A DNA stretch of 13,674 nt from an uncultured Campylobacter sp. (GCA_947090385.1 CAMUNZ010000030.1:1-13674), one strand, 5' to 3'; numbered from the stretch's first letter, positions 1 through 7,965 are shown. Notes: generated by a model not told the origin, from the letters alone. Translations and numbers: made by a program.

Positions 1-927
1 GAATTTACTCCATTTATCGGTGGAACTTTGAACGAACATCAATTGGGCTATAAAGAAGAACCTATTTTGGGTTTTACAATCGCTAGAAATTTAAATTCTT
101 TTATAGAACAAGTTCAACTTGGTTTAGACGTTGTAAAAAATCAAGAATTTTCTTGGGAAACAGATAGCGATAGTTCAAAAACAGATATTTTCAGATATCA
201 TGTAAGTCTTGTTAAAGATGTTATAAATTTCAGTGAAAATACAAAATTTTATGGATTGGCTGGTATCGGTTATGAAGATTATACACATCAACTTCATGAA
301 AAAAATGGCGACAATAAAGCAAAAGACGGATTTTTTGGTCAATATGGTCTTGGCTTGAAACATTTTTGGACAGACAATTTTGCTACAAAACTTGAAGCAA
401 GAGATTTAATAAGATTTAATGACAGTTCTCATACATTAGTTTATAGTCTTGGATTTGGTGTAAATTTTGGTGGTGGTAAAAAAGCTCCTGTTGTTGGCGA
501 TAGTGATGGTGATGGCGTTTTAGACAATGTTGATTTGTGCCCAAATACTCCTAAAAATGTAGTTGTTGATGAACACGGTTGCGAAAAAGTTGTAAGTCTA
601 AGACTTCAAGCAAATTTCAAAACAAACTCGACAGAAGTTACTCCTGCTTATAGAAATGAGATAAAAAAAGTAGCTGATGTAGTGATTGAAAATAAAAATT
701 TTAAAATCATCTTAGAAGGTCACACAGATAGTAGTGGTGCAGCAGCTTACAATAAAAAACTTTCAGAAAAAAGAGCAAATGCTGTAAAAGATGTTTTGGT
801 TGATATGGGTGTAGCTGATTTTAGAATTTCTACTGTTGGATATGGCGAAGAAAGACCTGTTGCTTCAAATAAAACAGCAGAAGGTAAAGCTCAAAATAGA
901 AGAGTCGAAGCTAAATTTAGAAAATAA
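1..927 (+). CDS. cadF: CadF-like OmpA-family outer-membrane protein (5' end outside window)
   Basis: The reading frame is open from base 1, so the signal peptide and first barrel strands are missing; 308 residues are visible (numbered here from base 1). The first ~155 residues look like alternating beta-barrel strands ending in an aromatic/Gly-rich strand (SLGFGVNFGGG). A calcium-binding thrombospondin type 3-like loop follows (D167-SDGDGVLDNVD) with Cys180 and Cys194, which can form a disulphide. The C-terminal ~110 residues are an OmpA domain with GHTD (Asp243) and LSEKRA (Arg258), the pair that binds diaminopimelate of peptidoglycan. The family anchors the outer membrane to the wall; C. 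jejuni CadF also binds fibronectin. The HAD-nifJ neighbours match the C. jejuni cadF locus, supporting the name. The C. jejuni fibronectin motif FRLS appears replaced by HFWT (121-124), so adhesin function is not assured. Confidence 0.85.
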   Translation, partial: EFTPFIGGTLNEHQLGYKEEPILGFTIARNLNSFIEQVQLGLDVVKNQEFSWETDSDSSKTDIFRYHVSLVKDVINFSENTKFYGLAGIGYEDYTHQLHEKNGDNKAKDGFFGQYGLGLKHFWTDNFATKLEARDLIRFNDSSHTLVYSLGFGVNFGGGKKAPVVGDSDGDGVLDNVDLCPNTPKNVVVDEHGCEKVVSLRLQANFKTNSTEVTPAYRNEIKKVADVVIENKNFKIILEGHTDSSGAAAYNKKLSEKRANAVKDVLVDMGVADFRISTVGYGEERPVASNKTAEGKAQNRRVEAKFRK

Positions 928-935
928 GCTTTTCT

Positions 936-959
936 TTTTAGGCGAAATTTCGCCTAAAA
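936..959 (+). terminator. Perfect 24-nt palindrome ending the cadF-like gene
   Basis: The stretch TTTTAGGCGAAA / TTTCGCCTAAAA is its own reverse complement. In RNA it gives a stem with a GGCG/CGCC core and a small loop from the central AAATTT. It begins 8 nt after the cadF-like stop and is followed by T-rich sequence (tttataattttt), as expected of an intrinsic terminator. T residues also precede it on the other strand. Confidence 0.8.
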
Positions 960-961
960 TT

Positions 962-967
962 TATAAT
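962..967 (+). promoter_or_regulatory. Putative -10 box for the HAD phosphatase gene
   Basis: A perfect TATAAT lies directly after the terminator hairpin and ends 7 nt before the ATG at 975. Transcription would then begin at or very near the start codon. The -35 region would fall inside the terminator palindrome; Campylobacter sigma-70 promoters usually lack a conserved -35 box. In such AT-rich DNA a chance match is possible. Confidence 0.45.
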
Positions 968-974
968 TTTTATT

Positions 975-1616
975 ATGAAAAACGCTATTTTATTTGATAT
1001 TGACGGCACTATTTTTGATTCCACAGATGCTATAGTAAATGCTTTTAAAACTTCTTTTAAATTTCATAAAAAAGAGAATTTCAACGAAGAAAAATTAAAA
1101 AAATTGATCGGTTATCCACTCGATATAATTTTTGAAAATTTAGGTGTTAAAATTGATGAAATTCCTAGTTTTATAGAAATTTATGCGCAAAAGTATCGTC
1201 AAATTTCAAAGTCACAAACACATTTTACAATCAATGCTAAAAGGGCTATAAAATTCGCTTTTGAATTTGCAAATTTGGGCATTGTTACTACAAAAAATTC
1301 AAATAGTACAAAAGATTTATTAAAGTATTTTGAAATTGTCAACTTTTTTAAAGTCGTAATCGGCAAAAATAATGTGGTAAATCCAAAACCAGATTCTGAG
1401 CCGATTTTGGCAGCTTTAAAAGATTTAGAATTTCAAAAAGCTTTTATGATTGGTGATACAAAACTTGATTTGATTGCCGCACAAAATGCAAAAATTACTC
1501 CGATTGCTGTAACATGCGGATATGGCGAGATTAGCGAGTTAAAAAAATATACAGATTTTATTTTTCCAGATGTTTTTGAGGCTGTGAAATTTATTAAAGA
1601 AAATTTTTATATTTAA
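975..1616 (+). CDS. HAD-superfamily phosphatase, phosphoglycolate phosphatase-like
   Basis: The 213-residue cytoplasmic protein has all four HAD motifs: DIDGT (D8 nucleophile, D10 acid/base), GIVTT (Thr105), the PKP lysine (Lys138) and MIGDTKLD (D161, D165, Mg2+ binding). The alpha-helical cap between motifs I and II fits subfamily IA, the Gph/PGP-like group that dephosphorylates small metabolites. The true substrate cannot be read from sequence; 2-phosphoglycolate is the usual default for this fold. The start is fixed by motif I lying at residues 8-12. There is no Shine-Dalgarno sequence upstream, and a -10-like TATAAT sits 7 nt before the ATG, so the mRNA may be leaderless. The position between the cadF-like gene and nifJ is the same as in C. 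jejuni (Cj1477c, from memory). Confidence 0.85.
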   Translation: MKNAILFDIDGTIFDSTDAIVNAFKTSFKFHKKENFNEEKLKKLIGYPLDIIFENLGVKIDEIPSFIEIYAQKYRQISKSQTHFTINAKRAIKFAFEFANLGIVTTKNSNSTKDLLKYFEIVNFFKVVIGKNNVVNPKPDSEPILAALKDLEFQKAFMIGDTKLDLIAAQNAKITPIAVTCGYGEISELKKYTDFIFPDVFEAVKFIKENFYI

Positions 1617-1644
1617 AATTACCTTTTAGTAAAATTATCATTTT

Positions 1645-1666
1645 AACTAGAATTTTGAAACTAGTT
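1645..1666. promoter_or_regulatory. Interrupted inverted repeat upstream of nifJ (candidate operator or weak terminator)
   Basis: AACTAG at 1645-1650 is mirrored by CTAGTT at 1661-1666 around a 10-nt spacer, giving half-site centres 16 bp apart. It ends about 17 nt before a TAAAAT -10-like box, so it covers the -35 region of the likely nifJ promoter. That suits an operator for a dimeric regulator. It could instead be a weak terminator for the HAD gene, but the stem is only 6 bp with two G-C pairs. Confidence 0.35.
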
Positions 1667-1682
1667 TTAAGAAAAAGAAAGA

Positions 1683-1712
1683 TAAAATCCACCGCAAATT
1701 TTTTTAAGGGGA
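1683..1712 (+). promoter_or_regulatory. Putative nifJ -10 box and strong ribosome-binding site
   Basis: TAAAAT at 1683-1688 is a -10 candidate that would start transcription near 1695. AAGGGGA at 1706-1712 is a near-perfect Shine-Dalgarno sequence, 4 nt before the ATG at 1717. It is among the strongest ribosome sites in the window, as expected for an abundant central-metabolism enzyme. The ribosome site is secure; the -10 box is tentative. Confidence 0.55.
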
Positions 1713-1716
1713 CAAT

Positions 1717-4700
1717 ATGAGTAAAAAAGTTATGAAAACAATGGATGGAAATGAAGCAGCGGCTTATGTTTCTTATGCTTTTACTGAAGTTGCTGGCATA
1801 TATCCTATAACTCCGAGTTCGCCTATGGCAGATCATGTTGATATTTGGGCGAGTCAAGGCAAAAAAAATATTTTTGGTATGCCAGTGAAAGTTGTTGAAA
1901 TGCAAAGTGAAGGCGGTGCCGCTGGAACTGTCCATGGATCGCTTCAGGCTGGGGCTTTAACTACGACTTATACTGCCGCTCAAGGACTTTTATTAAAAAT
2001 TCCTAATTTATATAAAATTGCTGGTCAAATGCTTCCTGGAGTTGTGCATGTGGCTGCTAGATCGCTTGCTGCACAGGCTTTATCTATTTTTGGTGATCAT
2101 CAAGACGTTTATTCTTGTAGGCAAACAGGATTTGCTATATTAGGAAGCGATAGCGTCCAAGAAGTTATGGATTTAGGTGGCATAGCACATCTTGCTGCGA
2201 TCAAAGGGCGAGTTCCTTTTATGCATTTTTTTGATGGTTTTAGGACAAGTCACGAAATTCAAAAAATTGAAGTTATTGATTATGCTGAATTTGATAGATT
2301 AGTTGATAAAGACGCAATTCAGGCTTTTAGAGATAACGCCATGAATCCAGAACATCCAAAAACAAGAGGAACAGCGCAAAACGATGATATATATTTTCAA
2401 ACAAGAGAATTAACAAATAAATTTTATGATGCTGTACCAGATATTGTTGCTGATTATATGAAAGAAATTTCAAAAATTACAGGTAGAGATTATAAACCGT
2501 TTAATTATTATGGAGATCCGCAAGCTACAAGAATTATATTTGCTATGGGTTCAGTCAATCAAACTATAGAAGAAGTTATTGATTATTTAAATGCAAAAGG
2601 TGAAAAAGTAGGTCTTGTAAAAGTTCATCTTTATAGACCGTTTAGCATAAAATATCTTTTTGACGTTTTACCAAAAAGTGTTGAAAAAGTTGCAGTTTTA
2701 GATAGGACAAAAGAGCCAGGAAGTATAGGTGAGCCTTTGTATTTAGATGTTAAAGCTGCATTTTATGATAGTGATTTAAATCCTGTTATAGTTGGTGGCA
2801 GATATGGTCTTAGTTCAAAAGATGTCGATCCTGCACAAATTATAGCTGTTTATGATGAATTAAAAAAAGATGAACCAAAACATGGATTTACTATCGGGAT
2901 AGAAGACGATGTTAGTTTTAAATCTTTAAAAGTTGGTAAAAAAATATCTCTTGGTGATAAAGATGCAAAAGAGTGTTTGTTTTATGGGCTTGGCGCCGAT
3001 GGAACAGTAGGAGCAAATAAAAATTCTATAAAAATAATAGGCGATAATACAGATATGTATGCACAAGCGTATTTTGCTTATGATTCTAAAAAATCTGGCG
3101 GCTATACAAGAAGCCATTTAAGATTTGGCAAAAAACCTATTAGATCTACTTATTTAGTTTCAAATCCTCATTTTGTAGCCTGTTCTGTTGCTGCATATTT
3201 AGATATTTACGATGTCATTGATGGAATTAGAGAAAATGGAACATTTTTATTAAATTCTATTTGGGACGAAAAAGAGACAATTGAAAAAATTCCAAATAAA
3301 GTAAAAAGAATTTTAGCGCAAAGAAAAGCTAAATTTTACATTTTAAATGCTACTAAATTAGCTTATGAAATCGGTCTTGGAAATCGCACAAATACAATTA
3401 TGCAATCAGCATTTTTTAAACTTACAAATATTATTCCTTTTGATGAAGCTCAAAGATTGATGAAGGAATTTGCTAAAAAAACTTATGGCAAAAAAGGCGA
3501 CAAAATAGTCGAAATGAATTACGCAGCTATTGATCGTGGCGCTGATGGATTGATTGAGATAAAAGTCGATTCTAGCTGGGCAAATTTAGAAGATGAGATA
3601 AAAACAGAACACGATAAATATAAAGGTAGCGATTTTATAGAAAAAGTTGTAAAACCAATAAATGCTGCAAGAGGTGATAGTTTGCCTGTGTCTGCATTTT
3701 TGGGGCATGAAGATGGAAGTTTTGAAGCTGGTAGCACACAATACGAAAAACGTGGCGTTGGCGTCATGGTTCCAAAATGGATAAAAGAAAATTGTATTCA
3801 ATGTAATCAATGCGCTTTTGTTTGTCCTCATGCTGTAATTAGACCATTTTTATTAAACGAAACTGATGAAGCAAATGCTCCACAAAGCGTAAAAAATCAT
3901 TTGCTTGATGCAAAAGGAAAAGAGTTAAAAGGCTTAAAATATAAAATTCAAGTAAGTCCGCTTGACTGCACCGGCTGTGAGCTTTGTGCGCAAAATTGCC
4001 CAAGCAAAGAAAAATCTCTTGTTATGGTTCCGCTTGAAGATGAAATTTCAAAAGGTGAGCAAGAAAATGCCGATTATTTGTTTAAAGAAGTTAGTTATAA
4101 AGCCGATTTGATGGGAAAAGATAGCGTGAAAGGTATAGGATTTGCCGAACCTTACTTTGAATTTCATGGTGCTTGTCCTGGGTGTGGTGAAACTCCTTAT
4201 ATAACTCTTGTAACTAGGCTTTTTGGTGATCATATGATGGTTGCTAATGCAACAGGCTGTAGCTCTATATATGGCGGTTCTGCTCCTTCTATGCCTTATA
4301 AAGCAGGTAAAAATGGAGAAGGTGTGGCTTGGACAAATTCTCTTTTTGAAGATAATGCTGAATTTGGTATGGGTATGGAAGTCGCAAAAGAGACATTAAG
4401 AAATCGCATCGAACACATCATGCTAACAACAAAAGATAAAGTGCCAAATTCTATCGCTGCTTTGTATAATGATTGGTTAGAAAATCGCAACAACTCTTCT
4501 AAAACAAGAGAAATTAGGGATAGACTTATTCCTCTTTTGAAAGAAAATGTTGATATTGAAGGCGTAAAAGAAATTTTAAGTCTTAAAAATTTTATATCAA
4601 GAAAATCTCAATGGATTTTTGGTGGCGACGGTTGGGCTTATGATATCGGTTATGGTGGTTTGGATCATGTTTTAGCAAGTGGCGAAAATGTGAATGTTTT

Positions 4701-5271
4701 AGTTCTTGATACAGAAGTTTATTCTAATACTGGCGGACAAAGTTCAAAATCTAGCCATGCAGGATCAGTTGCACAATTTACCGCTGGTGGAAAACCTGTT
4801 CAAAAGAAAGATTTAGGTTTTATAGCTACAACTTATCAAAATATTTTTGTCTCTCAGATAAATTCAAATGCAAGTCAAGCACAAGCTATAAAAGCGATTA
4901 TTGCTGCAGAATCGTATGATGGACCAAGTTTAATTATATGTTATGCTCCTTGTATAGCACACGGAATTAAAGGCGGTTTATCTCATTCCGGAAATCAAGC
5001 GGCACTTGCTACAGAATGTGGATATTGGCCGACTTATATATTTGATCCAAGATTGATAAAAGAGGGAAAAAATCCATTTAAAATAACTTCAAAAGAGCCA
5101 AAATGGGATCTTTATGAAGAATTTTTAAATAACGAAGTAAGATATAATTCGCTTAAAAAATCAAATCCAGAACATGTAGTAGAATTATTTGCTAAAAATA
5201 AATTAGACGCACAAAGAAGATGGCGACAACTTAAACGTTTTGCAGAAGCTAGTTATTTGGACGAAATTTAA
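1717..5271 (+). CDS. nifJ: Pyruvate:ferredoxin/flavodoxin oxidoreductase, single-chain
   Basis: This 1184-residue protein oxidatively decarboxylates pyruvate to acetyl-CoA and CO2 and passes electrons to ferredoxin or flavodoxin. All domains are fused in one chain, the usual homodimeric PFOR length. The N-terminal pyruvate/TPP domain starts with YPITPSSPMAD (~29-39). Two [4Fe-4S] motifs form a ferredoxin-like domain: C693-x2-C696-x2-C699-x3-C703 and C751-x2-C754-x2-C757-x3-C761. The proximal cluster is predicted to use C820, C823, C848 and C1079, matching the D. africanus enzyme with a constant offset of eight. The C-terminal TPP/Mg2+ site shows GDGWAYDIG (970-978) and SNTGGQ (1003-1008). A strong Shine-Dalgarno fixes the start. 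In microaerophilic Campylobacter this enzyme replaces pyruvate dehydrogenase and is oxygen-sensitive. No break or missing ligand is visible. Confidence 0.97.
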   Translation: MSKKVMKTMDGNEAAAYVSYAFTEVAGIYPITPSSPMADHVDIWASQGKKNIFGMPVKVVEMQSEGGAAGTVHGSLQAGALTTTYTAAQGLLLKIPNLYKIAGQMLPGVVHVAARSLAAQALSIFGDHQDVYSCRQTGFAILGSDSVQEVMDLGGIAHLAAIKGRVPFMHFFDGFRTSHEIQKIEVIDYAEFDRLVDKDAIQAFRDNAMNPEHPKTRGTAQNDDIYFQTRELTNKFYDAVPDIVADYMKEISKITGRDYKPFNYYGDPQATRIIFAMGSVNQTIEEVIDYLNAKGEKVGLVKVHLYRPFSIKYLFDVLPKSVEKVAVLDRTKEPGSIGEPLYLDVKAAFYDSDLNPVIVGGRYGLSSKDVDPAQIIAVYDELKKDEPKHGFTIGIEDDVSFKSLKVGKKISLGDKDAKECLFYGLGADGTVGANKNSIKIIGDNTDMYAQAYFAYDSKKSGGYTRSHLRFGKKPIRSTYLVSNPHFVACSVAAYLDIYDVIDGIRENGTFLLNSIWDEKETIEKIPNKVKRILAQRKAKFYILNATKLAYEIGLGNRTNTIMQSAFFKLTNIIPFDEAQRLMKEFAKKTYGKKGDKIVEMNYAAIDRGADGLIEIKVDSSWANLEDEIKTEHDKYKGSDFIEKVVKPINAARGDSLPVSAFLGHEDGSFEAGSTQYEKRGVGVMVPKWIKENCIQCNQCAFVCPHAVIRPFLLNETDEANAPQSVKNHLLDAKGKELKGLKYKIQVSPLDCTGCELCAQNCPSKEKSLVMVPLEDEISKGEQENADYLFKEVSYKADLMGKDSVKGIGFAEPYFEFHGACPGCGETPYITLVTRLFGDHMMVANATGCSSIYGGSAPSMPYKAGKNGEGVAWTNSLFEDNAEFGMGMEVAKETLRNRIEHIMLTTKDKVPNSIAALYNDWLENRNNSSKTREIRDRLIPLLKENVDIEGVKEILSLKNFISRKSQWIFGGDGWAYDIGYGGLDHVLASGENVNVLVLDTEVYSNTGGQSSKSSHAGSVAQFTAGGKPVQKKDLGFIATTYQNIFVSQINSNASQAQAIKAIIAAESYDGPSLIICYAPCIAHGIKGGLSHSGNQAALATECGYWPTYIFDPRLIKEGKNPFKITSKEPKWDLYEEFLNNEVRYNSLKKSNPEHVVELFAKNKLDAQRRWRQLKRFAEASYLDEI

Positions 5272-5298
5272 TTCTTAGGGTTTATCCCTAAGAATTAA
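5268..5298. terminator. Shared bidirectional terminator between nifJ and the cytochrome gene
   Basis: A perfect 13-bp stem (TTAATTCTTAGGG with its complement) surrounds the loop TTTAT. The left arm includes the nifJ stop codon (5269-5271), and the right arm abuts the minus-strand cytochrome stop (5299-5301). With A/T arms on both sides it can serve both convergent genes. The T-run after the stem is short on each strand. Confidence 0.75.
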
Positions 5299-6480
5299 TT
5301 ATCTTGTAAAAACTTTTTTGACGATTTCGTAAGGTTTTGTAAATTTTTCATCTTTTACTGGGATTGAAACAAGCAGATTTGGGTCTATTATATAATAAAG
5401 CACTTCAATTTCAATTTTATGTGTTTCACTTACCACGTTTATCGGAAGTTCTTTTTCTTCAAAAGGTTTTATTCTTGTATCGCTTTTTAAACTAACCGCA
5501 TTGTAAGATAACGATTGAAGTCCTTCTTTATCCACATAAGAAACAAATGCCTCATAACTTTGCAATGGCAAAATTTCTTCATTTGACGAATTATAATTTC
5601 TAACATTTACAACTATTTTTCGTCCGCTAAATCCTGTTGGAATTTTATGTGGTGTTAAATTTTTGATTTTTAAAACTTTTGTATCAAAATCAAAATTTAC
5701 ATTAATTCCATCCGTTCCTATCTCTGTATTTCTAATGCCAGCAAAAAAATGTGATTTTATCGTTCTCATTTTTGCTAATTCTGGTTCTAAACCAGGAGAA
5801 ATTTTTTCTTCTTTAAAAGGTTTCATATGACAATTTGTGCAAAGTTGTTTATCTGCCATTTCGCTTCCAGTTTCATAATTTGTAAGTTTTGATTCTTTTG
5901 AATTTCCTTCGTGACAAACTAAACATAAATCATTTGTAACTCTAAAAAAATTTCTATGCTCAAGTTTATGAAATCCAATCCCTCTTTTTGAATCGCCAAA
6001 AGGACCAACGATCGTATCATTTCCGACCCAATTAAATTGCTCGTAACCGCTATTATTATTTTTTTTAGATATGCTATCGGCATTATGACAAATATAACAA
6101 GAAATTCCATTTTGGATATGCTTTGCTTTTAAAGCATTATCATTATTTATGCTTTCATCAGTGGTTACATTAAAAGCTTTTGCCAACATATAATCTTGCG
6201 ATGTGTCTTTTATATCCAATCTTGGATTGTGGCATTTTCCGCATTCTACTAAAATTTGTTCATAAGGTTTATGAAGAGATCTGCTTATATAAGATACGCT
6301 TTCTTTATAAAGCTCGTTTTTGTCTTCATGAGATTGAGAATGCAATGAAGTCGACCAATCTTTATATTGTTCGACATGACAGCCTTTGCAATTTTCTGGG
6401 CTACTAAATTTTGGGATAACAAAAGTAGCATTTGCAAATAGATAAAACACAAAAGTTATACACACTAGTATAATTTTCAT
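5299..6480 (-). CDS. Secreted pentahaem cytochrome c (c554-like multihaem family)
   Basis: The 393-residue precursor starts with an 18-residue signal peptide (MKIILVCITFVFYLFANA, likely cut before TFVIP), so it is periplasmic. Five CXXCH haem c sites follow: C31-H35 (CKGCH), C80-H84 (CGKCH), C128-H132 (CYICH), C186-H190 (CLVCH) and C214-H218 (CTNCH). The first is followed by a W-S-x-H pattern typical of cytochrome c554-like domains. Residues ~255-393 have no cysteine and look beta-rich, with an HKIPTGFSGR stretch often seen in the tail of multihaem cytochromes. The role is presumably periplasmic electron transfer or a redox enzyme; partner and substrate are unknown. The ATG at 6480 is chosen over the in-frame ATG at 6519 because AAAAGGAT (6486-6493) lies before it and the signal peptide starts there. 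It is a single gene, convergent with nifJ and divergent from murC, with no quinol-dehydrogenase partner nearby. Confidence 0.85.
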   Translation of the reverse strand: MKIILVCITFVFYLFANATFVIPKFSSPENCKGCHVEQYKDWSTSLHSQSHEDKNELYKESVSYISRSLHKPYEQILVECGKCHNPRLDIKDTSQDYMLAKAFNVTTDESINNDNALKAKHIQNGISCYICHNADSISKKNNNSGYEQFNWVGNDTIVGPFGDSKRGIGFHKLEHRNFFRVTNDLCLVCHEGNSKESKLTNYETGSEMADKQLCTNCHMKPFKEEKISPGLEPELAKMRTIKSHFFAGIRNTEIGTDGINVNFDFDTKVLKIKNLTPHKIPTGFSGRKIVVNVRNYNSSNEEILPLQSYEAFVSYVDKEGLQSLSYNAVSLKSDTRIKPFEEKELPINVVSETHKIEIEVLYYIIDPNLLVSIPVKDEKFTKPYEIVKKVFTR

Positions 6481-6517
6481 TTTTAATCCTTTTAAAAATT
6501 TGTAAAAATAACCGAGC

Positions 6518-6523
6518 ATTCTA
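6518..6523 (-). promoter_or_regulatory. Putative -10 box for the cytochrome gene
   Basis: Read on the minus strand, TAGAAT lies here after a T-rich stretch. It would start transcription near 6510, giving a ~30-nt leader that holds the AAAAGGAT ribosome site. It overlaps the upstream ATG at 6519, which argues against that ATG being the start. Confidence 0.35.
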
Positions 6524-6613
6524 TTTAAACAAAAATTAAAAAATAATAAAAATATATTTATAAAATTTCCAAAAAAGTTCTATAAAATTTTTGTTTTATT
6601 TTTTAAGTTATTT

Positions 6614-6622
6614 TGTTATAAA
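6614..6622 (+). promoter_or_regulatory. Putative extended -10 promoter for the murC-mutS2-sirtuin operon
   Basis: TGT-TATAAA at 6614-6622 is an extended -10 box in T-rich DNA, in the only sizeable gap before murC. The start would be near 6629, followed by an AAGG ribosome site at 6646-6649. No other convincing promoter is seen before the sirtuin ends at 11183, so it may drive all four genes. Confidence 0.45.
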
Positions 6623-6657
6623 ATCTTAAAATTTAAATTTGTAACAAGGTAAAAATA

Positions 6658-7965
6658 GTGATAAAAGTTCATTTTATAGGGATTGGTGGGATTGGTCTTT
6701 CTGCAATTGCAAAATTTTTAAAAGAGAAAAATTATGAAATTTCAGGTTCTGATTTAAATGAAAGTAAAATTATAAAAAATTTGCGAGAATCTGGCATAAA
6801 AGTCGATGTTCCACATAATCCAAAAAATATAACAAATCAAGATATTGTTATTTACTCTGCTGCGATAAAAAATGATAATATAGAATTAATAGAAGCAAAA
6901 AAAAGAGGCATAAAAATTTTATCTAGAAAAGAGGCTTTGCCACAAGTTTTGGAAGGAAAAAGAGTCTTTGCAATTGCTGGCGCTCATGGCAAAAGCACGA
7001 CTTCTTCTATGCTTGCAAGCTTGATTGATTCAAGTATGATAATCGGCGCAATTTCGAAAGAATTTGGCTCAAATATGAAATATAAAGAGAATTTAAATGT
7101 AGTTTTTGAAGCCGATGAAAGCGATAGCAGTTTTTTAAACTCAAATCCATTTTTAGCCGTTGTTACAAATGCCGAGCCAGAACATATGGAACATTACGAT
7201 TTTGATTTAGAAAAATTTTATTTGGCGTATAAAGGTTTTTTAGAAAGAGCAAAAATTCGCGTCATAAATGCAGAAGATGAATTTTTAGGATCTTTAAAAA
7301 TGGATGCCATAAAACTTTATCCAAGCAAAGATATAAAAGACATAAAAGTAGTTTTAAGAGATTTTTTACCATATACAAGTTTTGTTTTAAAAGATTTAGG
7401 AAAATTTGAAGTTTTTGGGATTGGCGAACATATAGCAATAGACGCTAGTTTGGCTATTTTAGCTGCAAATTGCGAAGTCGGTCTTGAAAATATCAGAAAA
7501 GATCTTTTAAATTACAAAGGCATAAAAAAGCGTTTTGATCTGCTTTTTACATCGAAAAATTATGTTTTAATCGACGATTACGGACATCATCCAACTGAGA
7601 TTAAAGCTACTTTAAAATCAGCAAAACAGTATGCAAAAATGCTTGGAATTTCAAAGATTACGGCTATTTGGCAACCACATAGATTTACCAGATTAAAAGC
7701 AAATTTGCAAGGTTTTAAAGATTGTTTTGATTGTGTTGATGATTTAGTGATTTTGCCAGTTTATGCGGCTGGAGAAGAGCCAAATGAGATAGATTTAAAA
7801 GAAGAATTTGCAAATAAAAATGTAGTTTTTACGGATTTTGTTCAAAGAGTTGGCGATGTAATCGAATTTAGCGATGATTTTGGTATCAAACACAGATTTG
7901 ATGAAGGCATAGTTATAGGTTTTGGCGCTGGATCGATTTCCAATCAATTAAGGGGAATTGTATGA
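6658..7965 (+). CDS. murC: UDP-N-acetylmuramate--L-alanine ligase
   Basis: This cytoplasmic Mur ligase adds L-alanine to UDP-MurNAc using ATP, the first amino-acid step of peptidoglycan precursor synthesis. The 435 residues show the usual three domains. The UDP-substrate Rossmann fold starts with GIGGIG (8-13). The central ATPase domain has the P-loop GAHGKSTT (108-115), EADESDSSF (151-159) and NAEPEHMEHYD (171-181). DDYGHHPTEI (306-315) and WQPHRFTR (338-345) mark the C-terminal part. The P-loop reads GAHGKS rather than the common GTHGKT. The start is GTG, with AAGG nine nt upstream, and is placed by the GIGGIG motif lying close to the N-terminus as in the family. The stop overlaps the next start by 4 nt (ATGA), indicating translational coupling. 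Confidence 0.96.
   Translation: MIKVHFIGIGGIGLSAIAKFLKEKNYEISGSDLNESKIIKNLRESGIKVDVPHNPKNITNQDIVIYSAAIKNDNIELIEAKKRGIKILSRKEALPQVLEGKRVFAIAGAHGKSTTSSMLASLIDSSMIIGAISKEFGSNMKYKENLNVVFEADESDSSFLNSNPFLAVVTNAEPEHMEHYDFDLEKFYLAYKGFLERAKIRVINAEDEFLGSLKMDAIKLYPSKDIKDIKVVLRDFLPYTSFVLKDLGKFEVFGIGEHIAIDASLAILAANCEVGLENIRKDLLNYKGIKKRFDLLFTSKNYVLIDDYGHHPTEIKATLKSAKQYAKMLGISKITAIWQPHRFTRLKANLQGFKDCFDCVDDLVILPVYAAGEEPNEIDLKEEFANKNVVFTDFVQRVGDVIEFSDDFGIKHRFDEGIVIGFGAGSISNQLRGIV

Noticed and set aside
3519..3831. Two overlapping minus-strand open frames inside nifJ
   Set aside because: They lie opposite a full-length conserved enzyme, lack ribosome sites and recognisable motifs, and are explained by codon bias on the coding strand.
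6481..6519. Start of the cytochrome gene at the upstream ATG (6519)
   Set aside because: There is no ribosome site before it, it overlaps a probable -10 box, and it would put 13 extra residues before a normal signal peptide.
6481..6657. Possible small RNA or extra small gene in the AT-rich gap between the cytochrome gene and murC
   Set aside because: Only two divergent promoter-like boxes and A/T runs are visible; there is no hairpin or convincing reading frame.
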